Shown: piece after piece, positions 9,103 through 17,493 of the stretch
Position numbering within the stretch: position 1 is the stretch's first letter
How the letters are laid out: each line of letters starts with the position of its first letter
Source: an uncultured Verrucomicrobiota bacterium
GTDB taxonomy: Bacteria; Verrucomicrobiota; Verrucomicrobiia; Verrucomicrobiales; Verrucomicrobiaceae
Direction: 5' to 3'
Assembly (NCBI GenBank): GCA_903838675.1
Contig: CAILZI010000106.1
Coordinates: 1 to 58,917, forward strand
Length of the DNA: 58,917 nucleotides
Made by a program: the position numbers and the translations under genes
The notes under the pieces: model-generated
Seen by the model: only the letters and a program-made list of their open reading frames with translations
Told to the model about the DNA's origin: nothing
Databases searched by the model: none

Positions 9103-10383
9103 ATGCCCACGTTTCATTACATCGCCCTGGATCAGAACGGACAGGAAACCGCCGGAGATCTTGATGCTGCCTCCGAGGCAGATGCCATCAATCAACTGCG
9201 CCAGTCCGGCCTCTATCCGACCAGCGTCGCCGCCGAAGGCCAGGGTCAGGCAGCTGCCATCAAGAAACGTGTCAAATCCACCTCGAAGGGCAAGACGAAG
9301 ACGGTTAAAGTCGGTGCAAATGCCAAGGTGAAGAGCAAGAGCCTGATGATTTTCACACGTCAGCTGGCCACGCTCATCGACTCCGGCCTCCCCTTGCTGC
9401 GTGGTCTCACCGTGCTGGGCCGTCAGGAGCCCAATCTGGTGATGAAAGGGACGATCACCACTCTGGCGGACAATGTGCAGACGGGCAGCACCTTCTCCGA
9501 AAGCCTGCAGCAGTACCCGCGCATCTTCAACAAGCTCTACATCAACATGGTGAAGGCCGGTGAACTTGGCGGTGTGCTTGAGCTCGTGCTCAACCGTCTT
9601 GCCGAGTACCAGGAAAAGGCGCAAAAGCTCAAAAACAAGATCGTCGCGGCGATGGTTTACCCCATCATCGTCATGTTCATCGCCGCAGCCATCATGGTCT
9701 TCCTCATGATGGTCATTGTGCCACGCTTTGAAACCATCTTTGAAGACATGCTGGGCAGCAAGGACAAGCTGCCGGAACTGACCAAATTTGTCATCGGTTT
9801 CAGCCGCAACATGTTCGAGTACAAATGGATTCTGCTGGGCGGCATTTCCGCAACCGTTGCCGGCTGGCGGGTGATGGCCGTCACCAAAGGCGGACGCCGT
9901 TGGATTGACCGCATGAAGCTCAAGCTCCCGCTCTTCGGCGATGTTCAGCGCAAAACCGCCATCTCACGCTTCACCCGCACCCTGGGTACTCTGGTGACTT
10001 CCGGTGTGCCGATCCTGCAGGCCCTGAACATCACCCGGGAAACCGCCGGCAACACGATCGTTTCCGACGCCATCACCAAGGTGCATGATGCGGTGAAAGA
10101 AGGGGAGTCCATGGTGGCTCCGCTGGAATCCAGCGGGGTTTTCCCTCCCATGGTGATCTCCATGGTCGACGTGGGCGAGGAAACCGGCCAGCTCCCTGAG
10201 ATGCTGCTGAAAATCGCCGACGTTTATGAAGACGAAGTGGACAATTCCGTCTCTGCTCTCACCTCCATGCTCGAACCCCTGATGATCGTTGTACTCGCCG
10301 TCGTTGTGGGTGTGATCGTCATGGCCCTCTTCCTCCCGCTCATCGATGTGATCAAAAACCTCAGCGGCGGTGCAGGCGGCTAA
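9103..10383 (+). CDS. pilC: Type IV pilus / type II secretion platform protein (PilC/GspF)
   Basis: A 426-residue inner-membrane platform protein that couples the ATPase to pilin insertion. An N-terminal MPTFHYIALDQNGQE segment is followed by two repeated T2SSF helical domains (about 75-200 and 275-400) and three membrane segments, of which the last (MIVVLAVVVGVIVMALFLPL) is the clearest. Length matches the family (about 400-420). It follows the two ATPases and precedes the pseudopilin, so 5611-11106 reads as one operon. A basic Lys/Thr-rich linker (about 53-75) precedes the first domain. Confidence 0.95.
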   Translation: MPTFHYIALDQNGQETAGDLDAASEADAINQLRQSGLYPTSVAAEGQGQAAAIKKRVKSTSKGKTKTVKVGANAKVKSKSLMIFTRQLATLIDSGLPLLRGLTVLGRQEPNLVMKGTITTLADNVQTGSTFSESLQQYPRIFNKLYINMVKAGELGGVLELVLNRLAEYQEKAQKLKNKIVAAMVYPIIVMFIAAAIMVFLMMVIVPRFETIFEDMLGSKDKLPELTKFVIGFSRNMFEYKWILLGGISATVAGWRVMAVTKGGRRWIDRMKLKLPLFGDVQRKTAISRFTRTLGTLVTSGVPILQALNITRETAGNTIVSDAITKVHDAVKEGESMVAPLESSGVFPPMVISMVDVGEETGQLPEMLLKIADVYEDEVDNSVSALTSMLEPLMIVVLAVVVGVIVMALFLPLIDVIKNLSGGAGG

Positions 10384-10416
10384 GCCTTCACACCACCCCC
10401 AACCCTTTTTGGAGTC

Positions 10417-11106
10417 ATGAAATCAACCCGCTTCGCATTCCATAGGCGCACACGCGCCTTCACCTTGGTGGAGATGCTCCTTGTCATCACCATCATCTCA
10501 CTGCTCGCCGCCCTGACCATGGGCGGATACACCTATGCCATGCGCTCCTCAAAACGGCGCCTCACCACAGGAACGTTCGAGGCGATCAAACTCGCCCTCG
10601 AACGGTACAACACGGACTTCGGTGAATACCCACAACCAGCAGGCAGCAACCAAATGGTTCAATTTCCTCCCGGCGTTGCCACGTATGACACCTCCGGTGC
10701 AGCCTGCCTCTACCAGGCGCTGACAGGTGACGGTTTTGACCAGATCAAAGGTGTCACCTCATCGTCTTCCAGCTCGGCTGGAGGCGGGGCTGGTGCCTCG
10801 TCGGATGGAAAAGTCGAGGGTGCCGCTGAGATTAGTAACAAAAAGTTCGTCGATATTCCCCAGACCATCTTCACCCGGAAAGGCTCAACCTACATCCTCA
10901 TTGACGGCTTTGGACACCCGTTTCAGTACCTCAAAGCCGCTCTTCCAACCGCCGGCGTTGGAGCGAACACCACCCCCACCCCAACCACCATCAACTCGAC
11001 ATATGATCTCTGGTCATACTCAGAGGATGAGCAAAACACCACCAAGCAAAGCATCAGTAGCATGACAGACCCTACCCTGTCGGTAAAGTGGATCAAAAAC
11101 TGGTGA
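10417..11106 (+). CDS. GspG-like pseudopilin / type IV pilin-like protein
   Basis: A 229-residue protein with a class III prepilin signal: a basic leader, then RAFTLVEMLL and a long hydrophobic helix (VITIISLLAALTMGGY). The residue before the cleavage site is Ala instead of the usual Gly, and the Glu at +5 is present. The body resembles GspG (helix containing LALERYNTDFGEYP, later DGFGHPFQYL), but has a Ser/Gly-rich insertion around residues 110-133 that is not usual. A good Shine-Dalgarno (TTTTGGAGTC) precedes the ATG. It would be the structural subunit or a minor subunit assembled by the upstream ATPases and PilC. The signal peptidase PilD is not in the window. Confidence 0.88.
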   Translation: MKSTRFAFHRRTRAFTLVEMLLVITIISLLAALTMGGYTYAMRSSKRRLTTGTFEAIKLALERYNTDFGEYPQPAGSNQMVQFPPGVATYDTSGAACLYQALTGDGFDQIKGVTSSSSSSAGGGAGASSDGKVEGAAEISNKKFVDIPQTIFTRKGSTYILIDGFGHPFQYLKAALPTAGVGANTTPTPTTINSTYDLWSYSEDEQNTTKQSISSMTDPTLSVKWIKNW

Positions 11107-11172
11107 CCCTTGACAGCTTCTTCACCTGAAAACGACTTTGAATTCGTGTCTCCGGGCTGAGTTTGATAAAAT

Positions 11173-11520
11173 ATGCCCATTGGTCTTGCCATCGCCTCCA
11201 TACTTGCGCTGTTCATCAGTTTCTGGGTGTTGAATGTTGCTCGCGACCCTAGCGTCTGGCGGCTCTGGTGGATGGATCTTCTGGGAGTGCTTGATGTGGA
11301 CTCCAACCGCGAGCAAAGACGGAACCAGGAACGTCAGATGTCTTTCATCTGCTTCACGCTGTTCCTGCTCCTCCTGAGCACCGGCCTCAGCGGAGCCTTC
11401 TGGACCGTCGACCTTGTGCGGGAATTCAAACGCGATAAAACACGGTTTGAACGTGAGGTGGACAGTTCCAACCGCGAAATCGAAAAAGTCAAAAGCAAGC
11501 CGCAGAGCATCAAACGTTGA
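11173..11520 (+). CDS. Small membrane protein of unknown function
   Basis: A 115-residue protein not recognised as a known family. Two hydrophobic segments are visible (about residues 2-22 and 57-80), separated by a short loop rich in charged residues, and it ends in a basic, heptad-like tail (REFKRDKTRFEREVDSSNREIEKVK) that may form a coiled coil. It follows the pseudopilin by 66 nt on the same strand, so it could belong to the pilus operon; this is only positional evidence. Codon use looks ordinary for the window. Confidence 0.65.
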   Translation: MPIGLAIASILALFISFWVLNVARDPSVWRLWWMDLLGVLDVDSNREQRRNQERQMSFICFTLFLLLLSTGLSGAFWTVDLVREFKRDKTRFEREVDSSNREIEKVKSKPQSIKR

Positions 11521-11604
11521 ACCCGCCGGCCTGAAGGGGCTGGATTTTGGTTTGCACGCGGCGTGCATCGCTGCGAAGGAACGTTTCATTCCAATTCCGA
11601 TCCC

Positions 11605-12399
11605 ATGAACCGCCAGGAAAACCTTGAATCTCTCTTTCGCAACGGCAAGACCGTCATCCTTCCCATCGATCACGGTTGCGCCATTCCTGTGCCAGGTTTG
11701 GAAAATCCCTTTCAGCTCATCGACCAGGTCAATGAGTTCGTCGATGGCTACGTCATGAATCTCGGTGTCGCCCTGCGTGCGGCCGACAGTCTCGCTGGAA
11801 AGGGCATCATCTTGCGCACCGACGTCTATAACACCCGCACCACCGGCGAAGGAGCTGGCAGCATCGGCGTCTTTGGGGTGGAGGAGGCAGAAATGGTGGG
11901 CGCCAATGCGGTCATGAACATGCTGTACCCCGGCTCCGCCTATGAGAAGGCCAACTTCCAGGAGTGCGCCGATCTCATCCGCCTAAGTCTCGACACAGAC
12001 ATTCCCGTCATCCTCGAATCCCTGCCCTACGCACTCGGTGCTCCGGAAAAGTACACCGTGGAAAATGTCAGCTTCGCCGTTCGCCTCGCTGCCGAACTGG
12101 GCTCCGATGTCGTGAAGACCCCCTACCCTACCAACGGCACCGTGGAAGACTTCCGCCGCATCATCGGGCAGAGCTTCGTGCCTGTCATCATCCTCGGCGG
12201 TGCCGCGATGGGAGACGACGCCGGCCTCTTGAAAATGGTCGAGGACGCGATGGATGCTGGAGCCGCTGGCATCGCCATCGGGCGCAACGTGTGGCAGCAC
12301 AAAAATCCCCCCGCCATTGCACGCAGTCTCGCTGCGGTGGTGCATGAAGATGCCTCGGCACTCGAAGCCCTCGCCTTACTGAAAGAACCCGTTCGCTAA
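11605..12399 (+). CDS. Class I fructose-bisphosphate aldolase-like protein (DhnA/LsrF family)
   Basis: A 264-residue TIM-barrel aldolase of the DeoC/LacD/DhnA group. The N-terminal LPIDHG (Asp22, His23), the Schiff-base lysine region DVVKTPYP (Lys171) and the phosphate-binding GGAAMGD and GIAIGRNVWQH are all visible. Related enzymes cleave fructose 1,6-bisphosphate (archaeal class I), make aminodideoxyheptulosonate, or process autoinducer-2 (LsrF); the sequence alone does not separate these. The ATG at 11605 is chosen over an upstream start at 11563 because the upstream 14 residues do not look conserved. A class II aldolase gene is 4.5 kb away. It is followed closely by a secreted protein gene (23 nt). 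Confidence 0.85.
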   Translation: MNRQENLESLFRNGKTVILPIDHGCAIPVPGLENPFQLIDQVNEFVDGYVMNLGVALRAADSLAGKGIILRTDVYNTRTTGEGAGSIGVFGVEEAEMVGANAVMNMLYPGSAYEKANFQECADLIRLSLDTDIPVILESLPYALGAPEKYTVENVSFAVRLAAELGSDVVKTPYPTNGTVEDFRRIIGQSFVPVIILGGAAMGDDAGLLKMVEDAMDAGAAGIAIGRNVWQHKNPPAIARSLAAVVHEDASALEALALLKEPVR

Positions 12400-12421
12400 A
12401 GCAGTTTCGTTTCACCCCACC

Positions 12422-13069
12422 ATGAAACGACTGCTTCTTGCCGCCAGCCTGTTCGCCACCTGCTCTCTTCACGCCCAGCAGCTGCAATCCTTTGAGATCA
12501 AGGCCGACGACTGGGCCGAAGGTGAGCCGCCGAAGGAGGTTTTCATCGTGGATGGCACCATCAAGATCGCCGCACGCGATGGCAACAAGGCCATTGTCAT
12601 CGATCCCAATCCCGTCACCGATGCGAGCGCCCAGCTGGCCGTCTCCGCCAACGGCAATGCCAGCATTGAGGCCAAAGTTCTCGCCATCAAGCGCGGCCGC
12701 AGCACACCGCGCTTCGGCGTCAGCGTGCATGGCATGAGCGGCCACCGGCTCATCGTCAATCCAGCCAAGAAATCTCTCGACCTCGTCAAAGGCGACCAAA
12801 CCCTTGCCACCGTCCCCTTTGCCTGGACCAGCGAAGTATGGGTGAAGGTCAAACTCGAAGCCAAGAAGGGCGCAGGCGATGCCTGGACCATCACTGGCAA
12901 AGCCTGGCAAGCCGATGCCGCAGAGCCTGCCGAGCCGCTTATCAAGCACGAGGATTCCAAGCTCAAAGGCCAGGGCAAATGCGCAATCTGGGCCACACCC
13001 TTTTCAGGCGAGCCGGTCTTCTTTGACGACATCAAAATCAGTGTCGAAGCAGCAGCCGCAGCGCCATGA
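12422..13069 (+). CDS. Secreted protein, beta-sandwich-like, unknown function
   Basis: A 215-residue protein with a signal peptide (MKRLLLAASLFATCSLHAQ) and a body rich in beta-strand-like segments (IEAKVLAIKRGRS, RFGVSVHGMSG, GEPVFFDDIKISVE). The last motif resembles the end of concanavalin-like/laminin-G-like domains such as DUF1080, in which a strand before the C-terminus reads FDDIKV. No catalytic residues can be named. It follows the aldolase by 23 nt, so the two may be cotranscribed, and it converges on the DUF3108 gene, whose stop lies only 6 nt away. Confidence 0.75.
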   Translation: MKRLLLAASLFATCSLHAQQLQSFEIKADDWAEGEPPKEVFIVDGTIKIAARDGNKAIVIDPNPVTDASAQLAVSANGNASIEAKVLAIKRGRSTPRFGVSVHGMSGHRLIVNPAKKSLDLVKGDQTLATVPFAWTSEVWVKVKLEAKKGAGDAWTITGKAWQADAAEPAEPLIKHEDSKLKGQGKCAIWATPFSGEPVFFDDIKISVEAAAAAP

Positions 13070-13074
13070 ATGGA

Positions 13075-13938
13075 TCACCGCGTGCGCGGTGGGCTGACTG
13101 TGGTGCGGGCAGGCAGGGAGGCCATCGCTTCCTTCCCGCTGAGCAGTTCAAACTTCGTCAGCCGGGCAAACATGAAGCCGACAAAGACGCTGGCATTCAT
13201 CTCAATGGGAACGCGCAGTTCATCATCAGAAACCCAGATGGTCGCTGTCTTCATCTTTTTGTAAGCGCTGAGAGCCAGCGTGGCACGGTCGATTTTTCGA
13301 ATCTTCAGCCCCAGCTTGATGCAGGGGCGCTTTTCCCCGCCATATGCAATCGTTTCACGGCCCAGCACCTCAAACGTGGTCAGGTAGGGCGTATCCCACG
13401 GCTGGACCACCCTCGTGATTTTCTGCCCGTTCTTCAGCTCCAGGCTGCGCACATAGAGGATCACGGAGAGAATGTCATCCATGGGGCCATAGGGGCACAG
13501 GGTTGTGGAAGTGCCTGGTGATCCCTTCACCGGCTGCACCTGTGTCTGCGTGATAACACGTTGTCGCTCAAACGACACGCGATAGCGGCAGGTCTCCTCG
13601 CTGTCCGTCTCGCGGTGCTGGAGATAATGTGCCCGCAGATCTCCGCGATGCATGATGGAGGTCATCTCGCAGTCGTACTTCCACAGCGTACGCGCCAGGC
13701 CGCTGCTCGCGGCGGTGGCATCGGCACGCCAGAAATCTCCGGCCTCACGCACACTCAGCGTGGCCTGTCCGGCCGTCATCACATGGCTCCACCCAATGTC
13801 AAAAGTCAGCTTGCATGGCGGCACCCGCCTGTGGGTTCCTGCGGTGCCCAGTGTGAGCTCTTTGACCCACTCCGGCGACTGGGCAGAGGTCACAGACTGG
13901 CTTAGCACACCAAGCAGGGGCAGCAGCAGAAAGCGCAT
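13075..13938 (-). CDS. DUF3108-like secreted protein
   Basis: A 287-residue exported protein starting with a signal peptide ([21 protein letters not shown]). The body shows the DUF3108 pattern: a repeated beta-strand layout with [11 protein letters not shown], a segment with YHLQHRET-like core, [10 protein letters not shown] and the terminal [14 protein letters not shown] motif. DUF3108 proteins are periplasmic and structurally like lipoprotein carriers, but their function is unknown. The frame stays open upstream to 14208 and would overlap the divergent aminopeptidase gene, so I place the start at the ATG 13936-13938 where the signal peptide begins. It converges on the upstream secreted protein with a 5-nt gap. 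Confidence 0.82.
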   Translation of the reverse strand: MRFLLLPLLGVLSQSVTSAQSPEWVKELTLGTAGTHRRVPPCKLTFDIGWSHVMTAGQATLSVREAGDFWRADATAASSGLARTLWKYDCEMTSIMHRGDLRAHYLQHRETDSEETCRYRVSFERQRVITQTQVQPVKGSPGTSTTLCPYGPMDDILSVILYVRSLELKNGQKITRVVQPWDTPYLTTFEVLGRETIAYGGEKRPCIKLGLKIRKIDRATLALSAYKKMKTATIWVSDDELRVPIEMNASVFVGFMFARLTKFELLSGKEAMASLPARTTVSPPRTR

Positions 13939-14004
13939 GCACCCACTATTCCCTCGATTTTCCCTTTTGCCAGTCTGTGTCTTTTCCGCCACAGTCATTT
14001 CATC

Positions 14005-15105
14005 ATGCACGATCCCCGAATTGACGCTCTCTCCCGCCAGCTTGTCCGCTATTCCACCAAAGTGAAAAAAGGCGACCTGGTCTGGATCGACCTCTTCGAC
14101 GTGCCAAACACCGTGGGCCAGAGCCTCATCCGTGAAGTCGTCGCCGTCGGTGGCCTGCCCATGGTGCGCATCAATGACGCCGTGCTCACCCGCGAACAGA
14201 TGATCCATGCGGATTCAAAGCAGTACGACATCATCGCCGAAAACAATCTCGCCCTCATGAAGCAGACCGACTGCTACATCGCCGTGCGCGGCAGCCACAA
14301 CATCACTGAAGCCGCCGACGTGCCGCCGGAGAAAATGAAGCTCGTCATGGCCAAGCTGCGTCCCGTGCAAAATGAGCGCGTGAACAACAGCCGCTGGGTC
14401 GTCCTACGCTGGCCCACCGCCTCCATGGCCCAGCAGGCGGGCATGAGCACCCAGGCCTTTGAAGACTTCTTCTTCCGCGTCTGCCTGCTGGACTACGCTG
14501 CTCTGCTGCCTGCCATGAAGGCGCTGAAGCAGCTCATGGATAAGACCAAGCACGTCCACATCACCGGACCCGGCACCGATCTGAGCTTCAGCCTGAAAGG
14601 CCTCAAGGCCATCGCCTGCGGTGGCAATCACAACATCCCCGACGGCGAAGTGTTCAGCGCTCCCGTCAAAGACAGCGTCGAAGGCGTCATCAGCTACAAT
14701 GCGCCCACCATCTATCAGGGCATCGCCTTCGACAGCGTGAAGCTTGAGTTCAACAAGGGCAAGATCGTCAGCGCCACCGCCAACAACACCGAGGCCATCA
14801 ACAAGATATTGGACAGTGACGAAGGCGCCCGCTACATCGGCGAGTTCGCCATTGCCTTTAACCGCGAGATCAAAGAGCCGATGCGCGACATCCTCTTCGA
14901 CGAAAAAATCGCCGGCAGTTTCCACTTCACCCCCGGCCAGGCCTACGAAGGCGTCGCTGACAACACCAACCGCAGCCAGGTGCACTGGGACCTCGTCAAC
15001 ATCCAGCGCCCTGAATACGGCGGCGGTGAAATCCACTTCGACGGCAAGCTCATCCGCAAAGACGGCCAGTTCCTTCTCCCTGAGCTGAAGCCGCTCAACT
15101 ACTGA
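14005..15105 (+). CDS. Aminopeptidase, peptidase family M29
   Basis: A 366-residue protein of the thermophilic metalloprotease (M29, AmpS/PepS) family, which removes N-terminal residues from peptides using two metal ions. Visible metal-ligand regions are [11 protein letters not shown] (Glu), IGEFAIAFN (Glu), FTPGQAY (Tyr) and SQVHWDLV (His, Asp). Family members are about 370-410 residues, so the length is typical. No signal peptide, so cytoplasmic. It is divergent from the DUF3108 gene with a 66-nt gap, which must contain both promoters. Confidence 0.9.
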   Translation: MHDPRIDALSRQLVRYSTKVKKGDLVWIDLFDVPNTVGQSLIREVVAVGGLPMVRINDAVLTREQMIHADSKQYDIIAENNLALMKQTDCYIAVRGSHNITEAADVPPEKMKLVMAKLRPVQNERVNNSRWVVLRWPTASMAQQAGMSTQAFEDFFFRVCLLDYAALLPAMKALKQLMDKTKHVHITGPGTDLSFSLKGLKAIACGGNHNIPDGEVFSAPVKDSVEGVISYNAPTIYQGIAFDSVKLEFNKGKIVSATANNTEAINKILDSDEGARYIGEFAIAFNREIKEPMRDILFDEKIAGSFHFTPGQAYEGVADNTNRSQVHWDLVNIQRPEYGGGEIHFDGKLIRKDGQFLLPELKPLNY

Positions 15106-15142
15106 GAGCACTCTAAATCGGTCAACGCAGAGCATCTCCGGA

Positions 15143-15276
15143 TTTGCTCAACCACGGAATACACGGAACCTAACGAAATGAGATAGACAGCCAAGGGCTG
15201 CCCGCAGTGCAAGCGTAGCGAAGTCAAATCAGAGTTTGATCTCAGGTTCCGTGTATTCTGTGTATTCCGTGGTCAA
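15143..15276. repeat. Inverted copies of a CCACGGAATACACGGAA-type repeat
   Basis: The 307-nt gap between the M29 gene and the histidine phosphatase holds no gene. At 15147-15172 lies TCAACCACGGAATACACGGAACCT-like sequence and at 15243-15275 its reverse complement, whose arm has one extra 9-bp unit (an additional ATACACAGA step). The arms flank 70 nt of non-coding sequence. A second small hairpin, GCAGGCA-AGAG-TGCCTGC (15379-15396), follows. Elements of this type recur in Verrucomicrobia/Planctomycetes genomes in my experience, but I cannot count copies here. Confidence 0.6.
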
Positions 15277-15412
15277 TCTTCAGAGCTCTGAATCTTGTCC
15301 GCAGAGTCAGTAACCCAGCAGGATCGAAGTGATGCGGGCACTCCGGCCTGCAAGACGAGCGTCCGAGGACATTCGGCTGCAGGCAAGAGTGCCTGCACCA
15401 CTACCCCACTCC

Positions 15413-16027
15413 TCAGGCCAACGGCGGCTGGAAGTTCAGCAGCTCGATCTCCACCGCATGCTTCCGCTCCGGCAGCAGTTCCACCATGCTGATGCTGCCG
15501 TACTCGATGTTGAAATAGGCCATGTGCTTCAGCGGCATTTCCAGCAGCAGCGCGATGATCACGCGAATGATGCCGCCGTGGCAATAGATGGCCACCTGCT
15601 GATGCGGGTGCGCATGAATGATCTTCAGCAGGCACTCGCGCACGCGTGACATCAATGTGTCGATGGTCTCGCCGTTCATGATGCCGTTGTTCTCGATGAT
15701 CTCCATCCAGTCAAAGGCACTCATCCCAAAATTGCTCTGCACTTCATCCCAGCGGTGCCCGGTCCAGTCGCCAAAATCGATCTCGATCAGTCCCGGCATC
15801 ACTTCCGGCTGCAGACCACGCTGCCTGGCAAGCGGTGAGATCGTCTGCTGCACCCGCAGCATGGGGCTGGCATACAGCGCATCGATCTTCGTGTCCTTGA
15901 GCCATTTGGCAACGGCCTCCCCCTGCGTCACACCCAAAGGCGAAAGCCCCATGTCGATGCGCGAACCGCCAAAGACCTTGTGATACTTCTCCTCCACCTC
16001 GCCGTGGCGAATGAGGTAGATCTGCAT
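15413..16027 (-). CDS. Histidine phosphatase family protein
   Basis: A 204-residue phosphoglycerate-mutase-like phosphatase. The phosphorylated histidine lies in the N-terminal LIRHGEV motif, and the second catalytic His is in IYCHGGIIRVI. Other family features are the arginine in ASPMLRVQQT and the Glu of IEIDFGDWTG. The members of this superfamily include phosphoglycerate mutase, alpha-ribazole phosphatase and SixA; nothing here fixes the substrate. The ATG at 16027 is chosen; another lies 9 codons upstream at 16054. It sits 105 nt after the class II aldolase gene, past a strong terminator, so it is probably transcribed separately. Confidence 0.88.
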   Translation of the reverse strand: MQIYLIRHGEVEEKYHKVFGGSRIDMGLSPLGVTQGEAVAKWLKDTKIDALYASPMLRVQQTISPLARQRGLQPEVMPGLIEIDFGDWTGHRWDEVQSNFGMSAFDWMEIIENNGIMNGETIDTLMSRVRECLLKIIHAHPHQQVAIYCHGGIIRVIIALLLEMPLKHMAYFNIEYGSISMVELLPERKHAVEIELLNFQPPLA

Positions 16028-16073
16028 GGGATGATTCGGAAGATGGGATTTCATTGCTGATCTATGAAGTGAG

Positions 16074-16107
16074 AAAAAAGGAAGGCAGCGCTTTGACGCT
16101 GCCTTCC
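16074..16107 (-). terminator. Rho-independent terminator of the class II aldolase gene
   Basis: On the minus strand an 11-bp perfect stem (GGAAGGCAGCG / CGCTGCCTTCC) with a 6-nt loop is followed directly by six T residues. It lies 26 nt after the aldolase stop codon, the right place and orientation for an intrinsic terminator. Confidence 0.88.
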
Positions 16108-16132
16108 AGAATATGGATGATGAACCTGCCGA

Positions 16133-17164
16133 TTAAACCGTCCCAAAAATCGTCTTCCCGGTGCTCAGCAAATCGTTGCAGGCTTCCTTCATGCGGTCGC
16201 AAAGGCCCTGTTCGCCTTTCTTCAGGTAGGCGCGGGGGTCGTAGGTCTTCTTGTCGCCCACTTCTCCGTCGATCTTGAGGACGCCGGCGTAGTTTTTCAT
16301 CATGTGGTCAACGATCGGGCGGGTGAAGGCGTACTGGGTGTCGGTATCGATGTTCATCTTCACAACGCCGTAGCCGAGGGTCTCGCGGATTTCTTCGAGG
16401 AGGGAGCCAGAACCGCCGTGGAAGACGAGGTCCATCTCAGCAGCAGCACCGTGCTTGGCGGTGACTGCGGCCTGGCCGTCGCGCAGGATGGTGGGCTTGA
16501 GCTTCACGGCACCGGGCTTGTAGGCACCATGCACGTTGCCAAAGGTGGCGGCAAACATGAAGCGGCCGATGCCGCTGAGGGTCTCATACACTGCCACCAT
16601 GTCTTCGGGGGTGGTGTAAAGTTTGTCGGCGGCGACACCGCTGGTGTCGTGCCCGTCCTCTTCACCGCCGACGACGCCGGCTTCGACTTCGAGGATGATC
16701 TCGTGCTTCACGCACTCGGCCAGGAGTTCCTTGGAAAGGCGCATGTTTTCAGCCAGCGGTAGTTCCGAGGCGTCGAGCATGTGGCTCTGGAAAAGGTTGT
16801 TCAGGCCGGCAGCGCGGCGCTTGGCGGTTTCGGCGATGAGGGGCTTGAGGAAGCTGTCCACCTTCTTCGGCTGGCAGTGGTCGGTGTGGAGGCCGACGAG
16901 GATGTTGTACTTTTCAGCCAGGCGGTGGGCGGCCTCAGCGAGGACGATGGCACCAAAGGCCTGATCTTTGATGGAAGTGCCGGAGGCGAATTCGCCGCCG
17001 CCGGTGGAAACCTGGATGATGCCGTCAGACTTGGACTCAGCGAAGGCCTTCAGCGCGCCGTTGATGGTCGTAATGGAGGTGACGTTGATCGCCGGATAGG
17101 CATAACCACCCTTCTGGGCGGCATCAAGCATGGCACGGTACTGGGCGGGTGTGGCTACGGGCAT
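16133..17164 (-). CDS. fbaA: Class II fructose-bisphosphate aldolase
   Basis: A 343-residue class IIA aldolase that cleaves fructose 1,6-bisphosphate into dihydroxyacetone phosphate and glyceraldehyde 3-phosphate with a divalent metal. Zinc ligands and active-site motifs are visible: LHTDHCQPKK, EVEAGVVGGEEDG, GNVHGAYKPG and FHGGSGS. The C-terminal domain follows with VKMNIDTDTQYA and KTYDPRAYLKKGE, as in E. coli-type FbaA. The frame is open upstream to 17434, but the ATG at 17164 begins the conserved MPVATPAQYRAMLD. It ends at a strong terminator. A class I (DhnA-type) aldolase is also nearby. Confidence 0.95.
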   Translation of the reverse strand: MPVATPAQYRAMLDAAQKGGYAYPAINVTSITTINGALKAFAESKSDGIIQVSTGGGEFASGTSIKDQAFGAIVLAEAAHRLAEKYNILVGLHTDHCQPKKVDSFLKPLIAETAKRRAAGLNNLFQSHMLDASELPLAENMRLSKELLAECVKHEIILEVEAGVVGGEEDGHDTSGVAADKLYTTPEDMVAVYETLSGIGRFMFAATFGNVHGAYKPGAVKLKPTILRDGQAAVTAKHGAAAEMDLVFHGGSGSLLEEIRETLGYGVVKMNIDTDTQYAFTRPIVDHMMKNYAGVLKIDGEVGDKKTYDPRAYLKKGEQGLCDRMKEACNDLLSTGKTIFGTV

Positions 17165-17441
17165 CTTAGGGGTGTGTTTTTGAGTTGAGGGGAATGAGGG
17201 AAGCAAGAAACGGGCCGGGTGCAAGAAGCGCTTCGTGTTCAGCATTGAGGATAAAAAGCAGTCCTTAAGATTTCGCCTGAACTCACCCAGTTTGAGGCTT
17301 TCATAAACTGCCGTCGCCCCCCCCTGCGGCAAGGAGCGGAGCCGGCTCCAGCGGATGGAACCGAGTCTGGAAACCACGCAGCAGATCGAAGACGGGTCTG
17401 TCCATAGGCTGATTCCCTGCCAATCTCCTCGCACTCGCCGG

Positions 17442-17470
17442 TTGACGCCCGACTATTAAGGTCTTTTAAC
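17442..17470 (+). promoter_or_regulatory. Candidate sigma-70-type promoter of the tol operon
   Basis: TTGACG (17442-17447), 17 nt spacer, TTTAAC (17465-17470), 24 nt before the tolQ ATG. The rest of the 329-nt gap to fbaA (17165-17493) contains no gene I can support; it must also hold the fbaA promoter on the minus strand, which I do not recognise. The match is good for -35 and fair for -10. Confidence 0.4.
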
Positions 17471-17493
17471 TAGCAGCACCTCCCTCACCCGCA

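Noticed and set aside
15143..15396. Possible CRISPR array because of repeated ACGGAATACAC sequence
   Set aside because: Only two arms, inverted and without regular spacers; no cas genes nearby.
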